25,097 bases of DNA, from assembly GCA_016840945.1 (NCBI GenBank), contig JAEORJ010000203.1:1-25097 (forward strand), read 5' to 3'. Origin of the DNA: Candidatus Gerdarchaeota archaeon. GTDB taxonomy: Archaea > Asgardarchaeota > Heimdallarchaeia > JABLTI01. Below the pieces are notes generated by a model. That model did no database searches. It saw only the letters and a program-made list of their open reading frames with translations, and was not told the DNA's origin. The stretch's first letter is position 1; the number at the start of each line of letters is the position of its first letter. The translations under genes and the position numbers were made by a program. This document shows, one piece after another, positions 7,904 to 15,234 of the stretch.

Positions 7904-8923
7904 ATGACAACAACTATTATTGTAGGTGGTTTTTGGGGTGACGAGGGAAAAGGCAAAATCATTAGCTATATTGCATATACTGAAGACCCCGCTATTATCG
8001 CCCGTGGTGGTGTTGGTACCAATGCTGGTCATACTGTTGTTTTTGAAGGTAAAAAATATGGTTTGCGAATGATTCCAAGTGGTTTCACAAGCAAGAAATC
8101 TCGTTTACTTATTGGTGCAGGTGTGCTAGTTGATCCCGAGATTTTTCTGAAAGAGATAAAAGAAACTGGTTGTGCTGATCGAGCAGGAATTGATTATCAA
8201 AGTGGTATTATTGACAAAGAACATAGGGAATTAGATAAATCTGATAAACATTATAGTAAGAAGATTGGTAGCACTGGAACAGGTTGTGGCCCTGCAAGTG
8301 CTGATCGAGCTAAGCGTACCTTGCGATTAGCTAAAGATGTTCCTGAACTCAAACCTTACTTGACTGATGTTTCCAAAGAAATCAATGAGGCAATTGAAAG
8401 TGGTAAAAATGTGTTACTTGAGGGAACTCAAGGAACGATGTTATCACTATTTCATGGCACCTATCCATTCGTCACAAGCAAAGATGTTTCTGCCCCTCAA
8501 ATATGTTCGGATGTAGGTATTGGTCCAACAAAAGTTGATGAAGTGATTGTTGTCTTTAAAGCTTTTATGACTCGAGTTGGTGAAGGGCCCATGCCAGGTA
8601 CCTTATCTGAAGAAGAAATGATGAAAAGAGGTTGGGCTGAATTTGGTACTGTAACTGGACGTGCTCGAAGATCTGCCCCAATAGATTTTGATATTGCTCG
8701 AAAAGTTGTACGACTAAATGGTGCAACACAAATAGCTCTTACAAAATTGGATATTATTTTTCCTGAAATTGCTGGTGCAAATTCAGCTGATAAATTATCA
8801 AAAGGAGCTTTAGAATTTATAGCAAATATAGAAGCAGAAACCAAGGTACCAGTAACATTAATTGGTACTGGACCTGAAGCTGAAGCACTGATTGATTTAC
8901 GTAAAGAAAAGAATAAACTCTAA
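7904..8923 (+). CDS. purA: Adenylosuccinate synthetase (short archaeal form)
   Basis: A 339-residue enzyme that makes adenylosuccinate from IMP, aspartate and GTP, the first step from IMP to AMP. The P-loop GDEGKGK is at 12-18, with the catalytic Asp13, and GTNAGHTV (38-45) supplies the catalytic His43. STGTGCGPASADRAKR, EGTQGTMLSLFHG, DVGIGPTKVDEV, TRVGEGPMPGTL, GTVTGRARRSAPID and TKLD follow in family order. At about 340 residues it is the short archaeal type, without the roughly 90 residues of bacterial PurA loops. The usual Gln before WGDEGKGK is Phe here. ATG at 7904 has no clear Shine-Dalgarno site, and a TATA-like AT tract lies about 35 nt upstream, so a leaderless message is likely. 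Confidence 0.95.
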   Translation: MTTTIIVGGFWGDEGKGKIISYIAYTEDPAIIARGGVGTNAGHTVVFEGKKYGLRMIPSGFTSKKSRLLIGAGVLVDPEIFLKEIKETGCADRAGIDYQSGIIDKEHRELDKSDKHYSKKIGSTGTGCGPASADRAKRTLRLAKDVPELKPYLTDVSKEINEAIESGKNVLLEGTQGTMLSLFHGTYPFVTSKDVSAPQICSDVGIGPTKVDEVIVVFKAFMTRVGEGPMPGTLSEEEMMKRGWAEFGTVTGRARRSAPIDFDIARKVVRLNGATQIALTKLDIIFPEIAGANSADKLSKGALEFIANIEAETKVPVTLIGTGPEAEALIDLRKEKNKL

Positions 8924-8933
8924 TGTTCTTTTC

Positions 8934-8941
8934 TTTTTTTT
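8934..8941 (+). terminator. Oligo-T run after purA
   Basis: A pyrimidine tract ending in eight T residues follows the purA stop by about 10 nt and abuts the end of the convergent gene. This fits an archaeal U-run terminator. Confidence 0.45.
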
Positions 8942-9822
8942 CATTCAAATGATTTCGGTGCGCGTCTTTGGTTCATTATAGCTATAGTTACCATTGCGCC
9001 TGTTACTACTGCACCAATTAATATTGCAGGGAATTTTCCAGTCCAGAATTGTTCAGGAGTTTTCGCTTTTTCAGAAATAACATGATAATTAGAATTCTTA
9101 AATTGAACATCTGATGAAGTGTTAGCAGTGAAAATCATGTGTATTATTTTTCCCCAATCGTTAATTGGTCCTATTGTTCCTCTATAGGAATTGGTAGTGC
9201 CAGTTTTTAAGTTAAGTTTTTTAGGAGCATCATCTTCACTTTGTTCTTCTGCGGAAGCATAAACTGAACCTAATTTAATATCATCACCCAAAACATCAAT
9301 GAGAACATCGATATAGCTTTGATCATCACTTAAAGTTTTAACATTATATTGGAAATTAAGAAATACAATTCCATTAACAGCTTCAACTGTAAAACGAGAT
9401 CTAAATTCTGCTAATAGATTATACCCACGACTAGCATTAATAATAAGATAATAGATGCCAGCTGTGTTAAATGGTCCAATTGTACCATCAAAAATCACTT
9501 GCGATTCTGAAAGTTCACCAGTTTCTGTAAATTCAGCTATGGACCAATTAATTCCATTTACACTGTAAAAAGCATTTAAGTGTAGGCTGCTTGTATCTGT
9601 GCTTTCAAAAAGCATAGTTACATTTACAATGGTATAGTTTACATAAATTGGTCTATTATAATGAGAGAAATCTAGCATCTGTAATATATCTGCGTTTGGT
9701 TCCAAATCATCTCTTACACCAGGTTCTACCTTTTGAGCTGTAACAGTTAAGGAAGTAAGAGCTATCATTGAGATTATAATTATGCTAATGATAACTACTT
9801 TGTATTTTTTAACGTAGGACAT
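8941..9822 (-). CDS. Hypothetical surface protein with signal sequence and C-terminal anchor
   Basis: A 293-residue protein that I do not assign to a family. Residues 1-30 form a signal peptide or anchor (YVKKYK followed by a long Ile-rich hydrophobic stretch ending near VTAQ). The middle is soluble and beta-rich, with several NxS/T sites and strand-like stretches such as PIYVNYTIVNVTMLF. An acidic linker (QSEDDAP) lies near residue 200. A C-terminal span (about 265-283) is followed by a short basic tail, so most of the protein should face outside the cell. ATG at 9822 has an AGAGGT site at normal spacing. It is divergent from the Spinster-like transporter gene and shares a 143-bp promoter region with it. 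Confidence 0.72.
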   Translation of the reverse strand: MSYVKKYKVVIISIIIISMIALTSLTVTAQKVEPGVRDDLEPNADILQMLDFSHYNRPIYVNYTIVNVTMLFESTDTSSLHLNAFYSVNGINWSIAEFTETGELSESQVIFDGTIGPFNTAGIYYLIINASRGYNLLAEFRSRFTVEAVNGIVFLNFQYNVKTLSDDQSYIDVLIDVLGDDIKLGSVYASAEEQSEDDAPKKLNLKTGTTNSYRGTIGPINDWGKIIHMIFTANTSSDVQFKNSNYHVISEKAKTPEQFWTGKFPAILIGAVVTGAMVTIAIMNQRRAPKSFE

Positions 9823-9965
9823 TACAGAACCTCTTGCTAGTATTCTATGAGAGCTTTACAAATATATTCATTACTAAAAAAACTGAAATTAAAGATTCTT
9901 GGAGACATATTTCTTAAATATCAGTAAAACTATCTAATTTAGAATTATATATCAAATTATTAGAC

Positions 9966-11501
9966 ATGGTGAATAATTTGACTGAGATTTTTGATGAAGA
10001 GTCTGATGAAGAAGAATTTGTTGTTGATGAAGAATTCAAGAAGAATCGAATCGCAACTCAAGCTTTAATCAATACAGCTAATATTGTTGATCAAGCAGAT
10101 CAAAATATGCTTCCAGTTTTATATAGTGATATTCAATTTACAACTAGTTTATCAATTCAACAACTTGGTAATATTACACTAGCTCGCGCTTTACTCCAAT
10201 CAGTTAGCTCGCCAATTTGGGGCTGGCTATCAGACAAATATTCAAGGAAAACTATTCTTGGTATTGGTTGTCTCATTTGGGGTGTTTTTACTTGCTTATT
10301 AGGTGCTATTTTTTCTGGCAATATTTCTACGACTTCGACATATGCAGGTATGATTATTATTCGAGCTTTTATTGGTCTTGGATTAGCAGTTATCTTTCCA
10401 ACTGCTCAATCATTAATTGCTGATATGTTTCCTAAATCTAAACGTGGCCAAGCATTTGGCGTACTAGGATTAACTGGTATAGTTGGTGCAATAGTCGGTA
10501 TGTTATTCGCAGGATTTATTGCTGGTATTGATATTGGTGGTATAGAAGGCTGGCGATTTGCCTTTATCGTAATTGGTGCATTTAGCGTAGTCTTAGGCAT
10601 ATTAGTGATGATTTTTGGAAAAGACCCTACCCGTGGAGGTATTGAACGTGGTCTACAAATTAAAACTGAAAAATACAAGATAACCTGGAGTGACTATAAA
10701 CGGATTTTATCCAATAAAACTTTCATTTTAATTGTTTTACAAGGTTGTGCAGGATCTATTCCTTGGAATTCCATATTATGGATGCCTTATTGGTTACAAC
10801 ATCTTGGTTTCGAAGCTGGTTTAACATCTATTGCTTTTGCTGTTGTAGCAATTGGTGCTGCTGCAGGCAATTTGTTTGGCGGTTTTATTGGCGATCGAGC
10901 TGAAAAGTGGAATCCTGACAAAGGTAGAATTATGATAGCTCAAATATCAGTTTTTGCTGGTATCCCAATGATGTTCATTATTTTCTTGTTAATGCCAAGA
11001 TCTAGCACAACTGGTGCATTAATAGGATTTATTTTGTTAGGTATCCTTACAGGTTTTCTTATCAGTTGGTGTGCCCCTTCAACAAATAATCCTATATTTA
11101 GTGAACTCTTTATACCAGAAATACGCTCTACAGCTTTTTCTATAGATAGATTATTTGAAGGAAGTATTGCTGCAAGTGGCACTGCTATTGTTGCTGCAAT
11201 AGCTGGAGCTTTAGGGTTTGTTGACCCCGGGCCTGGTGTAGAAATATCAAGCCTAGATCCATCAACTATTGCCACAAATATTAATGCTATGGCATGGGGA
11301 ATAGTTATTGCTACAGCTATTCCTTGGACATTGTGTTTGATTTTCTATTCATTTCTATACAAAACTTATCCTAAAGATAGAGATAGAACTAGAAAGAAAA
11401 TCATGGAAGAAAGGAAACTTGACATACAAAAAATGAAGGTTGAGAAACAAACAGAAGCGGAAGATAATGAAGAAACCGAAAACGACTCTAGTGGTGGTTG
11501 A
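9966..11501 (+). CDS. MFS transporter, Spinster-like
   Basis: A 511-residue major facilitator protein with about 12 spans. The first span carries NTANIVDQADQNMLPVLYSD, which resembles the N.xDR..lP segment of Spinster-like transporters. Motif A appears as GWLSDKYSRK, and its counterpart in the second half as GGFIGDRAEKW. The N-terminus is strongly acidic (EESDEEEF), and the C-terminal tail of about 45 residues is highly charged and helical, both cytoplasmic. The substrate is unknown; Spinster relatives move sugars, lipids or sphingolipid-like molecules. ATG at 9966 lies about 20 nt after a TATATAT box, suggesting a leaderless or very short leader. Its stop codon overlaps the start of the GH57-type gene, so the two are very likely translationally coupled and may act on the same carbohydrate or lipid. 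Confidence 0.88.
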   Translation: MVNNLTEIFDEESDEEEFVVDEEFKKNRIATQALINTANIVDQADQNMLPVLYSDIQFTTSLSIQQLGNITLARALLQSVSSPIWGWLSDKYSRKTILGIGCLIWGVFTCLLGAIFSGNISTTSTYAGMIIIRAFIGLGLAVIFPTAQSLIADMFPKSKRGQAFGVLGLTGIVGAIVGMLFAGFIAGIDIGGIEGWRFAFIVIGAFSVVLGILVMIFGKDPTRGGIERGLQIKTEKYKITWSDYKRILSNKTFILIVLQGCAGSIPWNSILWMPYWLQHLGFEAGLTSIAFAVVAIGAAAGNLFGGFIGDRAEKWNPDKGRIMIAQISVFAGIPMMFIIFLLMPRSSTTGALIGFILLGILTGFLISWCAPSTNNPIFSELFIPEIRSTAFSIDRLFEGSIAASGTAIVAAIAGALGFVDPGPGVEISSLDPSTIATNINAMAWGIVIATAIPWTLCLIFYSFLYKTYPKDRDRTRKKIMEERKLDIQKMKVEKQTEAEDNEETENDSSGG

Positions 11502-12715
11502 AATTGCCTGAAAAAGTAAGTGTAATACTTCATTGGAATACTGATTACGCTGAAATACCTCGTAGTGAATTACCTCGAGTAGTGAAATTATCTTATGAGC
11601 CAATGGTCAAAGCTATTGAAAACTGGAAAGATGGAACGATATGTTTCAATATTACTGGCCATACGATAGAATATCTACTTAAGCATGCACCAGAATTGGT
11701 AGATCAAATTAAAAATTTAGTGAAGAATAATACTGTAGAGATGCTTGCCTCTGGGTATAGTCATCCTATTCTTCCTTTATTACCTCGAGAACGAGTTGAA
11801 AGACAACTAATAGATCATATTGATTTGATAAAGAAAAATTTTGGAACCACTCCCAAAGGTATTTGGCCCCCAGAATTAGCAGTTAGCCCTTCAGTATTAT
11901 CCCAAATAAAAAAGCAAGGTATTGAATGGTCAGCAATTGATTACGAGCATTATCTTCTTTCGCAATATTTTGGTAATGATAGAAATCCGTTTGAGTGTAG
12001 AGATCCAACTGTAACAGAACTTTTAGTAAAAGCCTTTTGGGCACGCGGTCTTAATCAAATTGTGCAATATTTGAAAGCTTCTAATGTAATGAAAGAAGCG
12101 AATAAAGCTCAAGTAGAACCACTACGAAGAGTAATGATAAACAGCAATGAAAATATGAAGGCTTATCTTAGTTCTGTTAGCTGGGCAAATTCAACACAAT
12201 TTGCTGTTGGTGGACAAGTACCAATCTACAACGCTAAAAAGCATTTGAAACTAATTCTTGGCATTAAAGCTAAAATGATTCCATTATATTCCAGCGATAT
12301 TGAATTCTTTGGTTATAGAGCAATGGGACCTGTACCAGCCCCACCTGAAGCACTGACAAACTTTCTTAAGAAATTAAAAGAGCATAAAATCGATGTTATT
12401 TCTCCTTCACAAGTTCCTGAAGATGAATGGCCTAAAGAATCAACCTATCTTAGTGCAGGTTCTTGGGCTGATGATAAATCATTTAGAATATGGACTGATA
12501 GTGAAGATAATAGAGAATATATGCGTCGCGCTGATGAAATCTATACAAAACTTCGGATGTTAAATTGGGACAAAGCAATTATGACCAAAGTCGAACCTTT
12601 CCTTCGTATTTTTGAAAATAGTGATCCTCGTGGTTGGGCTCCTATTCCTGAAAGGAAGAACGAAGCTTATACTGCAATGGAAAAAATATTCGCACTTCTT
12701 AATCAAGGAGGGTAA
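11498..12715 (+). CDS. Glycoside hydrolase family 57-type protein
   Basis: A 405-residue protein with a GH57-like catalytic barrel and no signal peptide, so probably cytoplasmic. Motifs appear in family order: LHWNTDYAEIP near the N-terminus (place of the HxHqP strand), VEMLASGYSHPILPLLP (80-96), GIWPPELAVSPSVL (121-134) with E126 as expected nucleophile, and LYSSDIEFFGYRAMGP (263-278) with D267 as expected acid/base. GH57 enzymes act on alpha-glucans or alpha-galactosides, or transfer glucan segments; the exact activity is not clear, and the first motif is degenerate (N in place of the second His). The TTG start at 11498 overlaps the MFS stop as TTGA. A second in-frame TTG at 11504 is an alternative. 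Confidence 0.82.
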   Translation: MKLPEKVSVILHWNTDYAEIPRSELPRVVKLSYEPMVKAIENWKDGTICFNITGHTIEYLLKHAPELVDQIKNLVKNNTVEMLASGYSHPILPLLPRERVERQLIDHIDLIKKNFGTTPKGIWPPELAVSPSVLSQIKKQGIEWSAIDYEHYLLSQYFGNDRNPFECRDPTVTELLVKAFWARGLNQIVQYLKASNVMKEANKAQVEPLRRVMINSNENMKAYLSSVSWANSTQFAVGGQVPIYNAKKHLKLILGIKAKMIPLYSSDIEFFGYRAMGPVPAPPEALTNFLKKLKEHKIDVISPSQVPEDEWPKESTYLSAGSWADDKSFRIWTDSEDNREYMRRADEIYTKLRMLNWDKAIMTKVEPFLRIFENSDPRGWAPIPERKNEAYTAMEKIFALLNQGG

Positions 12716-12719
12716 AACG

Positions 12720-12756
12720 AGTGAATGAAGGAGTAGGGAAACTCCTTCCATTCACT
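12720..12756. terminator. Bidirectional hairpin between convergent genes
   Basis: A 15-bp stem with one bulged C (AGTGAATGAAGGAGT at 12720-12734; ACTCCTT at 12741-12747; CATTCACT at 12749-12756) and a 6-nt loop fills nearly the whole 42-bp gap between the GH57-type gene and the STGSI protein gene. It is symmetrical enough to act for both strands as a terminator or as 3'-end protection. Confidence 0.6.
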
Positions 12757-12757
12757 A

Positions 12758-13552
12758 TTAAAAATCTATGCTGGCTTCAATACTTCCAGTTGAAGTTGAC
12801 AAAACAAATGAGTATTGAATAGATTTTAGGGCAAAATCTGGGGAGATGTAATAACTGCCTGGACCTGGGAGAACTATACTACCAGTGCTTGTTGAAGCAT
12901 CTATTTCTACACCAATATCACTTACTAAATCACATTCTACACTAATGCTTCCTGTAGATGTTTGAACATCAAATGTAGAGGAAACATTTACTGCAGATAT
13001 TAGTGTTTGAACAATAATAATATCAATTGATCCTGTCGAAGTTGTGATAGCCCAATCTAAATCGTTATTTAGAATGATATCTTCATAGATAAGATCTATT
13101 GACCCAGTAGAGGTTTCAATATCAACATCTGTGCAATTAAGAGACATTTCTTTTCCTAAATTAGCTAAAATACTACCAGTTGAAGTAAATAAGTTTAGAT
13201 TAGTAAGGCTGGTATTTTGAGCATTATCGAAATTAAAATGGACGCCACCAGTACTTGATTGTAAGGAAACATCACCAATAGTTATATTTGTAGCTGATCT
13301 ACTGATGAAATCAATGGAACCAGTTGATGTGGCTAAATAAATCTCAGTTATAACTAAATTATCTTTGCCATCCAAATCACAATCGATACTACCAGTATCA
13401 GTAACAACATTGTAGTCAACTTTTGCTATTGGATTGAAACGTATAGAAATGTTGTGAATAAGCGTTTTCATACTAAAGTAATTTTGAATTGGGTTACTAA
13501 ATTCAAAAGTAATAACCACAACATCACCAATTATTTCATGGCTAAAATTCAC
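12758..13552 (-). CDS. STGSI-repeat beta-solenoid (DUF4097-like), downstream part of an interrupted gene
   Basis: This region encodes 264 residues from a GTG at 13552, but the same frame is open back to 13666, just after a TGA at 13667-13669. It is best read as the C-terminal domain of the protein that starts at 14014. It holds nine T-G pairs in the pattern (S/T)xTGSIxx (one is STGGVHF), with Gly at 54, 78, 102, 126, 150, 174, 201, 224 and 256. The first six lie exactly 24 residues apart, one turn each of a right-handed beta-solenoid as in DUF4097/adhesin-like domains. A further turn (NDIGSIEI) lies upstream of the GTG. Function is unknown; with the upstream zinc ribbon and span it would sit outside the membrane. 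The GTG has no convincing ribosome site. Confidence 0.7.
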   Translation of the reverse strand: MNFSHEIIGDVVVITFEFSNPIQNYFSMKTLIHNISIRFNPIAKVDYNVVTDTGSIDCDLDGKDNLVITEIYLATSTGSIDFISRSATNITIGDVSLQSSTGGVHFNFDNAQNTSLTNLNLFTSTGSILANLGKEMSLNCTDVDIETSTGSIDLIYEDIILNNDLDWAITTSTGSIDIIIVQTLISAVNVSSTFDVQTSTGSISVECDLVSDIGVEIDASTSTGSIVLPGPGSYYISPDFALKSIQYSFVLSTSTGSIEASIDF

Positions 13553-13666
13553 AGCATCATCTATTGAAGCACGTAACCCCCCTAATACTTCAATTTCAGC
13601 ATCAAATAAATCAGTTAATGTTGAATCATATATTATTTCAATCGACCCTATATCATTATCAATGTT

Positions 13667-13669
13667 TCA
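13667..13669 (-). other. In-frame TGA interrupting the zinc ribbon-TM-STGSI gene
   Basis: Reading the minus strand, the frame runs TNVE, TGA, NIDNDIGSIEI and continues open into the STGSI repeats. The first solenoid-type turn begins immediately after the TGA, so the codon falls inside a domain rather than at a natural end. TGA is a normal stop elsewhere in the window (for example at 2249 and 11499). A nonsense mutation, a sequencing error (TGG or TGT/TGC), or recoding are the options. Confidence 0.75.
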
Positions 13670-14014
13670 TTCAACATTTGTTAAACCAGTGAATGGAATA
13701 TTATATTCAAAAGTATCCAACTCGTTTCTTAGCGATGATATAGAGCTTAGGGTTATAAGAGGAACTGCTACCACAGTAGCAATTATGATTAATACCACAA
13801 TTGGTTTCCAAATATTAACACTCTTAGCTTTAAATTTAGTAGGTTCTGCTATACTTGAATTATTAGTTATACTATAATCATGAAGTCTGTCTCCGCTTTC
13901 TGGACTTTCCACTCTTTTTTCTCTAATCTCAACCTTTGCTCCACAATTAACGCAAAATGCCGCGTCATCGCCCATTTCTGTTCCGCAACTTGTACAATAT
14001 TTTTTTGACATCAT
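13667..14014 (-). CDS. Zinc ribbon plus single transmembrane span, N-terminal part of an interrupted gene
   Basis: The product is about 115 residues. It opens with a zinc ribbon of the YCTSCGTEM...FCVNCGAK type (two CxxC pairs, about residues 6-26), then a polar linker and one transmembrane helix (about 70-90, WKPIVVLIIIATVVAVPLI). It stops at TGA 13667 shortly after the span. Proteins with zinc ribbon, span and external STGSI/DUF4097 domain are a known prokaryotic layout, and the next 39 codons in the same frame lead directly into such a domain. The intact protein would be about 418 residues. The start is ATG 14014 (or 14011); a GTG at 14020 is less likely. As it stands the gene may be a pseudogene or may make a short anchored zinc ribbon. 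Confidence 0.72.
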   Translation of the reverse strand: MMSKKYCTSCGTEMGDDAAFCVNCGAKVEIREKRVESPESGDRLHDYSITNNSSIAEPTKFKAKSVNIWKPIVVLIIIATVVAVPLITLSSISSLRNELDTFEYNIPFTGLTNVE

Positions 14015-14029
14015 AATCACTGTTATTAG

Positions 14030-14047
14030 TTACCACCATAGTGGTAA
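14030..14047. promoter_or_regulatory. Inverted repeat at the presumed transcription start of the zinc-ribbon gene
   Basis: A perfect 7-bp inverted repeat (TTACCAC, 4-nt spacer, GTGGTAA) lies 16 nt upstream of the ATG at 14014. A minus-strand TATA-like TTTATATAGG (14066-14075) is about 24 nt upstream of it, which places the repeat over the expected start site. It could be a repressor operator or a hairpin in the short leader. Confidence 0.4.
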
Positions 14048-14111
14048 ATATAATTAGCTCAACCACCTATATAAACCATTTATTATAAAAAGTGAGAAAA
14101 TTAGAGCTGGT

Positions 14112-14119
14112 AAAAAAAA
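14112..14119 (-). terminator. Oligo-T run after amrS
   Basis: On the minus strand the amrS stop is followed by ATTATTTTTTTT, with eight T residues at 14119-14112. This suits archaeal termination before the promoter of the next gene. Confidence 0.45.
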
Positions 14120-14122
14120 TAA

Positions 14123-15142
14123 TTATAACACGATATCAGCAAAAGTGTTACAATTGGTGCAATGCATGCCTTTTGTTAAATTCGTGAGCTTGATAGAATA
14201 ACCAATCCTTGTGATTAGTGTTTTACCGCATTTTTTACATTTAGTGTCTCTACCAATTTCCTCCCTTACATTTCCTAGATAGACATAATGTAATCCAGCT
14301 TTAGTTGCCAATTCATAAGCTTTCAGCAATGAGTCAATTGGTGTTGGTGGCAAATTTAATTTGTAATTTGGATAATAACGTGAAAAATGAAGTGGTATAT
14401 CAGAACCCAATTCTTTAATTACGAAATCAATTAGCTCCTGTAATTGCTCTGTGGAATCATTTTTGGATGGGATTAACAAGTTTGTTATCTCAAGATGAAC
14501 ATTATGTTTTTTCATAATCTTACAAGTTTCAAGAACAGCTTCTTGATGGGATACTTTACAAAGTTCTTTATAAAATTCCTTATCGCCTTTCACGTCAACA
14601 TTTGCTGCATCAATATAAGGCAATAATTCTTCAAGTGGTTCAGGCTCAATATAGCCATTTGTTACTAGCACATTTTTCTGACCATTGTTTTTTACTATTT
14701 TAGCAGTATCTAATACCCATTCATACCAAACAAACGGTTCATTGTATGTATAAGCTACAGATGAGCAGCCTGATATTTTTGCTTCTAATGCAGCATTCTC
14801 TGGTGAAAGATAATCTATACCATAGAATTTTTCATCAGGTTTTGCTCGAGATATATGCCAATTCTGACAAAATTGACAAAAGAGATTACAACCTACTGTA
14901 CCAAAACTATATGCGTGAGTGCCTGGTTGAAAATGATATAATGGTTTCTTCTCTATTGGATCAGGCGTACCCGATGTCGCCAAACCATAATTTGTTGCAT
15001 AGAGCGTTCCATTAATATTTTTCCTAACATTGCAACGACCTATACTATCAGGTTTAATTACACATCTATTTGGACAGAGTACACATATAACTTTTGAATC
15101 ATCTTCTTTATAGTAATAACGCGCCTCAAAGAGTTTAGGCAT
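14123..15142 (-). CDS. amrS: AmmeMemoRadiSam system radical SAM enzyme
   Basis: A 339-residue radical SAM protein of the AmrS family (pyruvate formate-lyase activating enzyme-like). The [4Fe-4S]/SAM motif is GCNLFCQFCQ, with C85, C89 and C92. Upstream lies the family's extra Cys cluster, CVLCPNRC...GRCNVR (C20, C23, C27, C37), and the glycine-rich YTYNEPFVWYEW and TNGYIEPEPL segments follow. LHFSRYYPNYKL and YVYLGNVR are also typical. The C-terminus adds a four-Cys zinc ribbon (CKKCG ... CTNC). The frame opens earlier to a TTG at 15157; ATG 15142 is chosen for its TGAGG site. Partners AmmeMemoRadiSam A and B are not in the window, and the reaction is not established for the family. Confidence 0.93.
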   Translation of the reverse strand: MPKLFEARYYYKEDDSKVICVLCPNRCVIKPDSIGRCNVRKNINGTLYATNYGLATSGTPDPIEKKPLYHFQPGTHAYSFGTVGCNLFCQFCQNWHISRAKPDEKFYGIDYLSPENAALEAKISGCSSVAYTYNEPFVWYEWVLDTAKIVKNNGQKNVLVTNGYIEPEPLEELLPYIDAANVDVKGDKEFYKELCKVSHQEAVLETCKIMKKHNVHLEITNLLIPSKNDSTEQLQELIDFVIKELGSDIPLHFSRYYPNYKLNLPPTPIDSLLKAYELATKAGLHYVYLGNVREEIGRDTKCKKCGKTLITRIGYSIKLTNLTKGMHCTNCNTFADIVL

Positions 15143-15195
15143 TATATTATTCCTCAAATAATACTTTGCTTTTTTGATTAATTAGCAAAGCGGTT

Positions 15196-15232
15196 AGAAA
15201 ATAAGAAAAGAAATGAAAGGGAAAGAGAAGAA
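15196..15232 (-). terminator. Pyrimidine tract after lonB
   Basis: The minus strand just past the lonB stop is a nearly unbroken run of T and C, typical of archaeal terminators. A 6-bp inverted repeat (CTTTGC 15164-15169 / GCAAAG 15185-15190) lies between it and the amrS start. Whether lonB and amrS are cotranscribed is open. Confidence 0.35.
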
Positions 15233-15234
15233 TA

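Noticed and set aside
8497..8844. Minus-strand frame inside purA, and similar frames inside MFS, LonB and SBP genes.
   Set aside because: They are antisense shadows of well-supported genes with low-complexity translations.
11498..12715. Polysaccharide deacetylase (NodB) assignment for the GH57-type protein.
   Set aside because: The SHPILPLLP, WPPE and SSDIE motifs in this order fit GH57 better; the NodB metal triad is not seen.
13667..13669. Selenocysteine codon.
   Set aside because: No known selenoprotein family has this layout, no SECIS-like stem was recognised next to the gene, and TGA is used as an ordinary stop elsewhere here. Not excluded, but not the first choice.
13662..13877. Plus-strand open frame opposite the zinc-ribbon gene.
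   Set aside because: It is a shadow of the minus-strand coding sequence and shows no family features or ribosome site.
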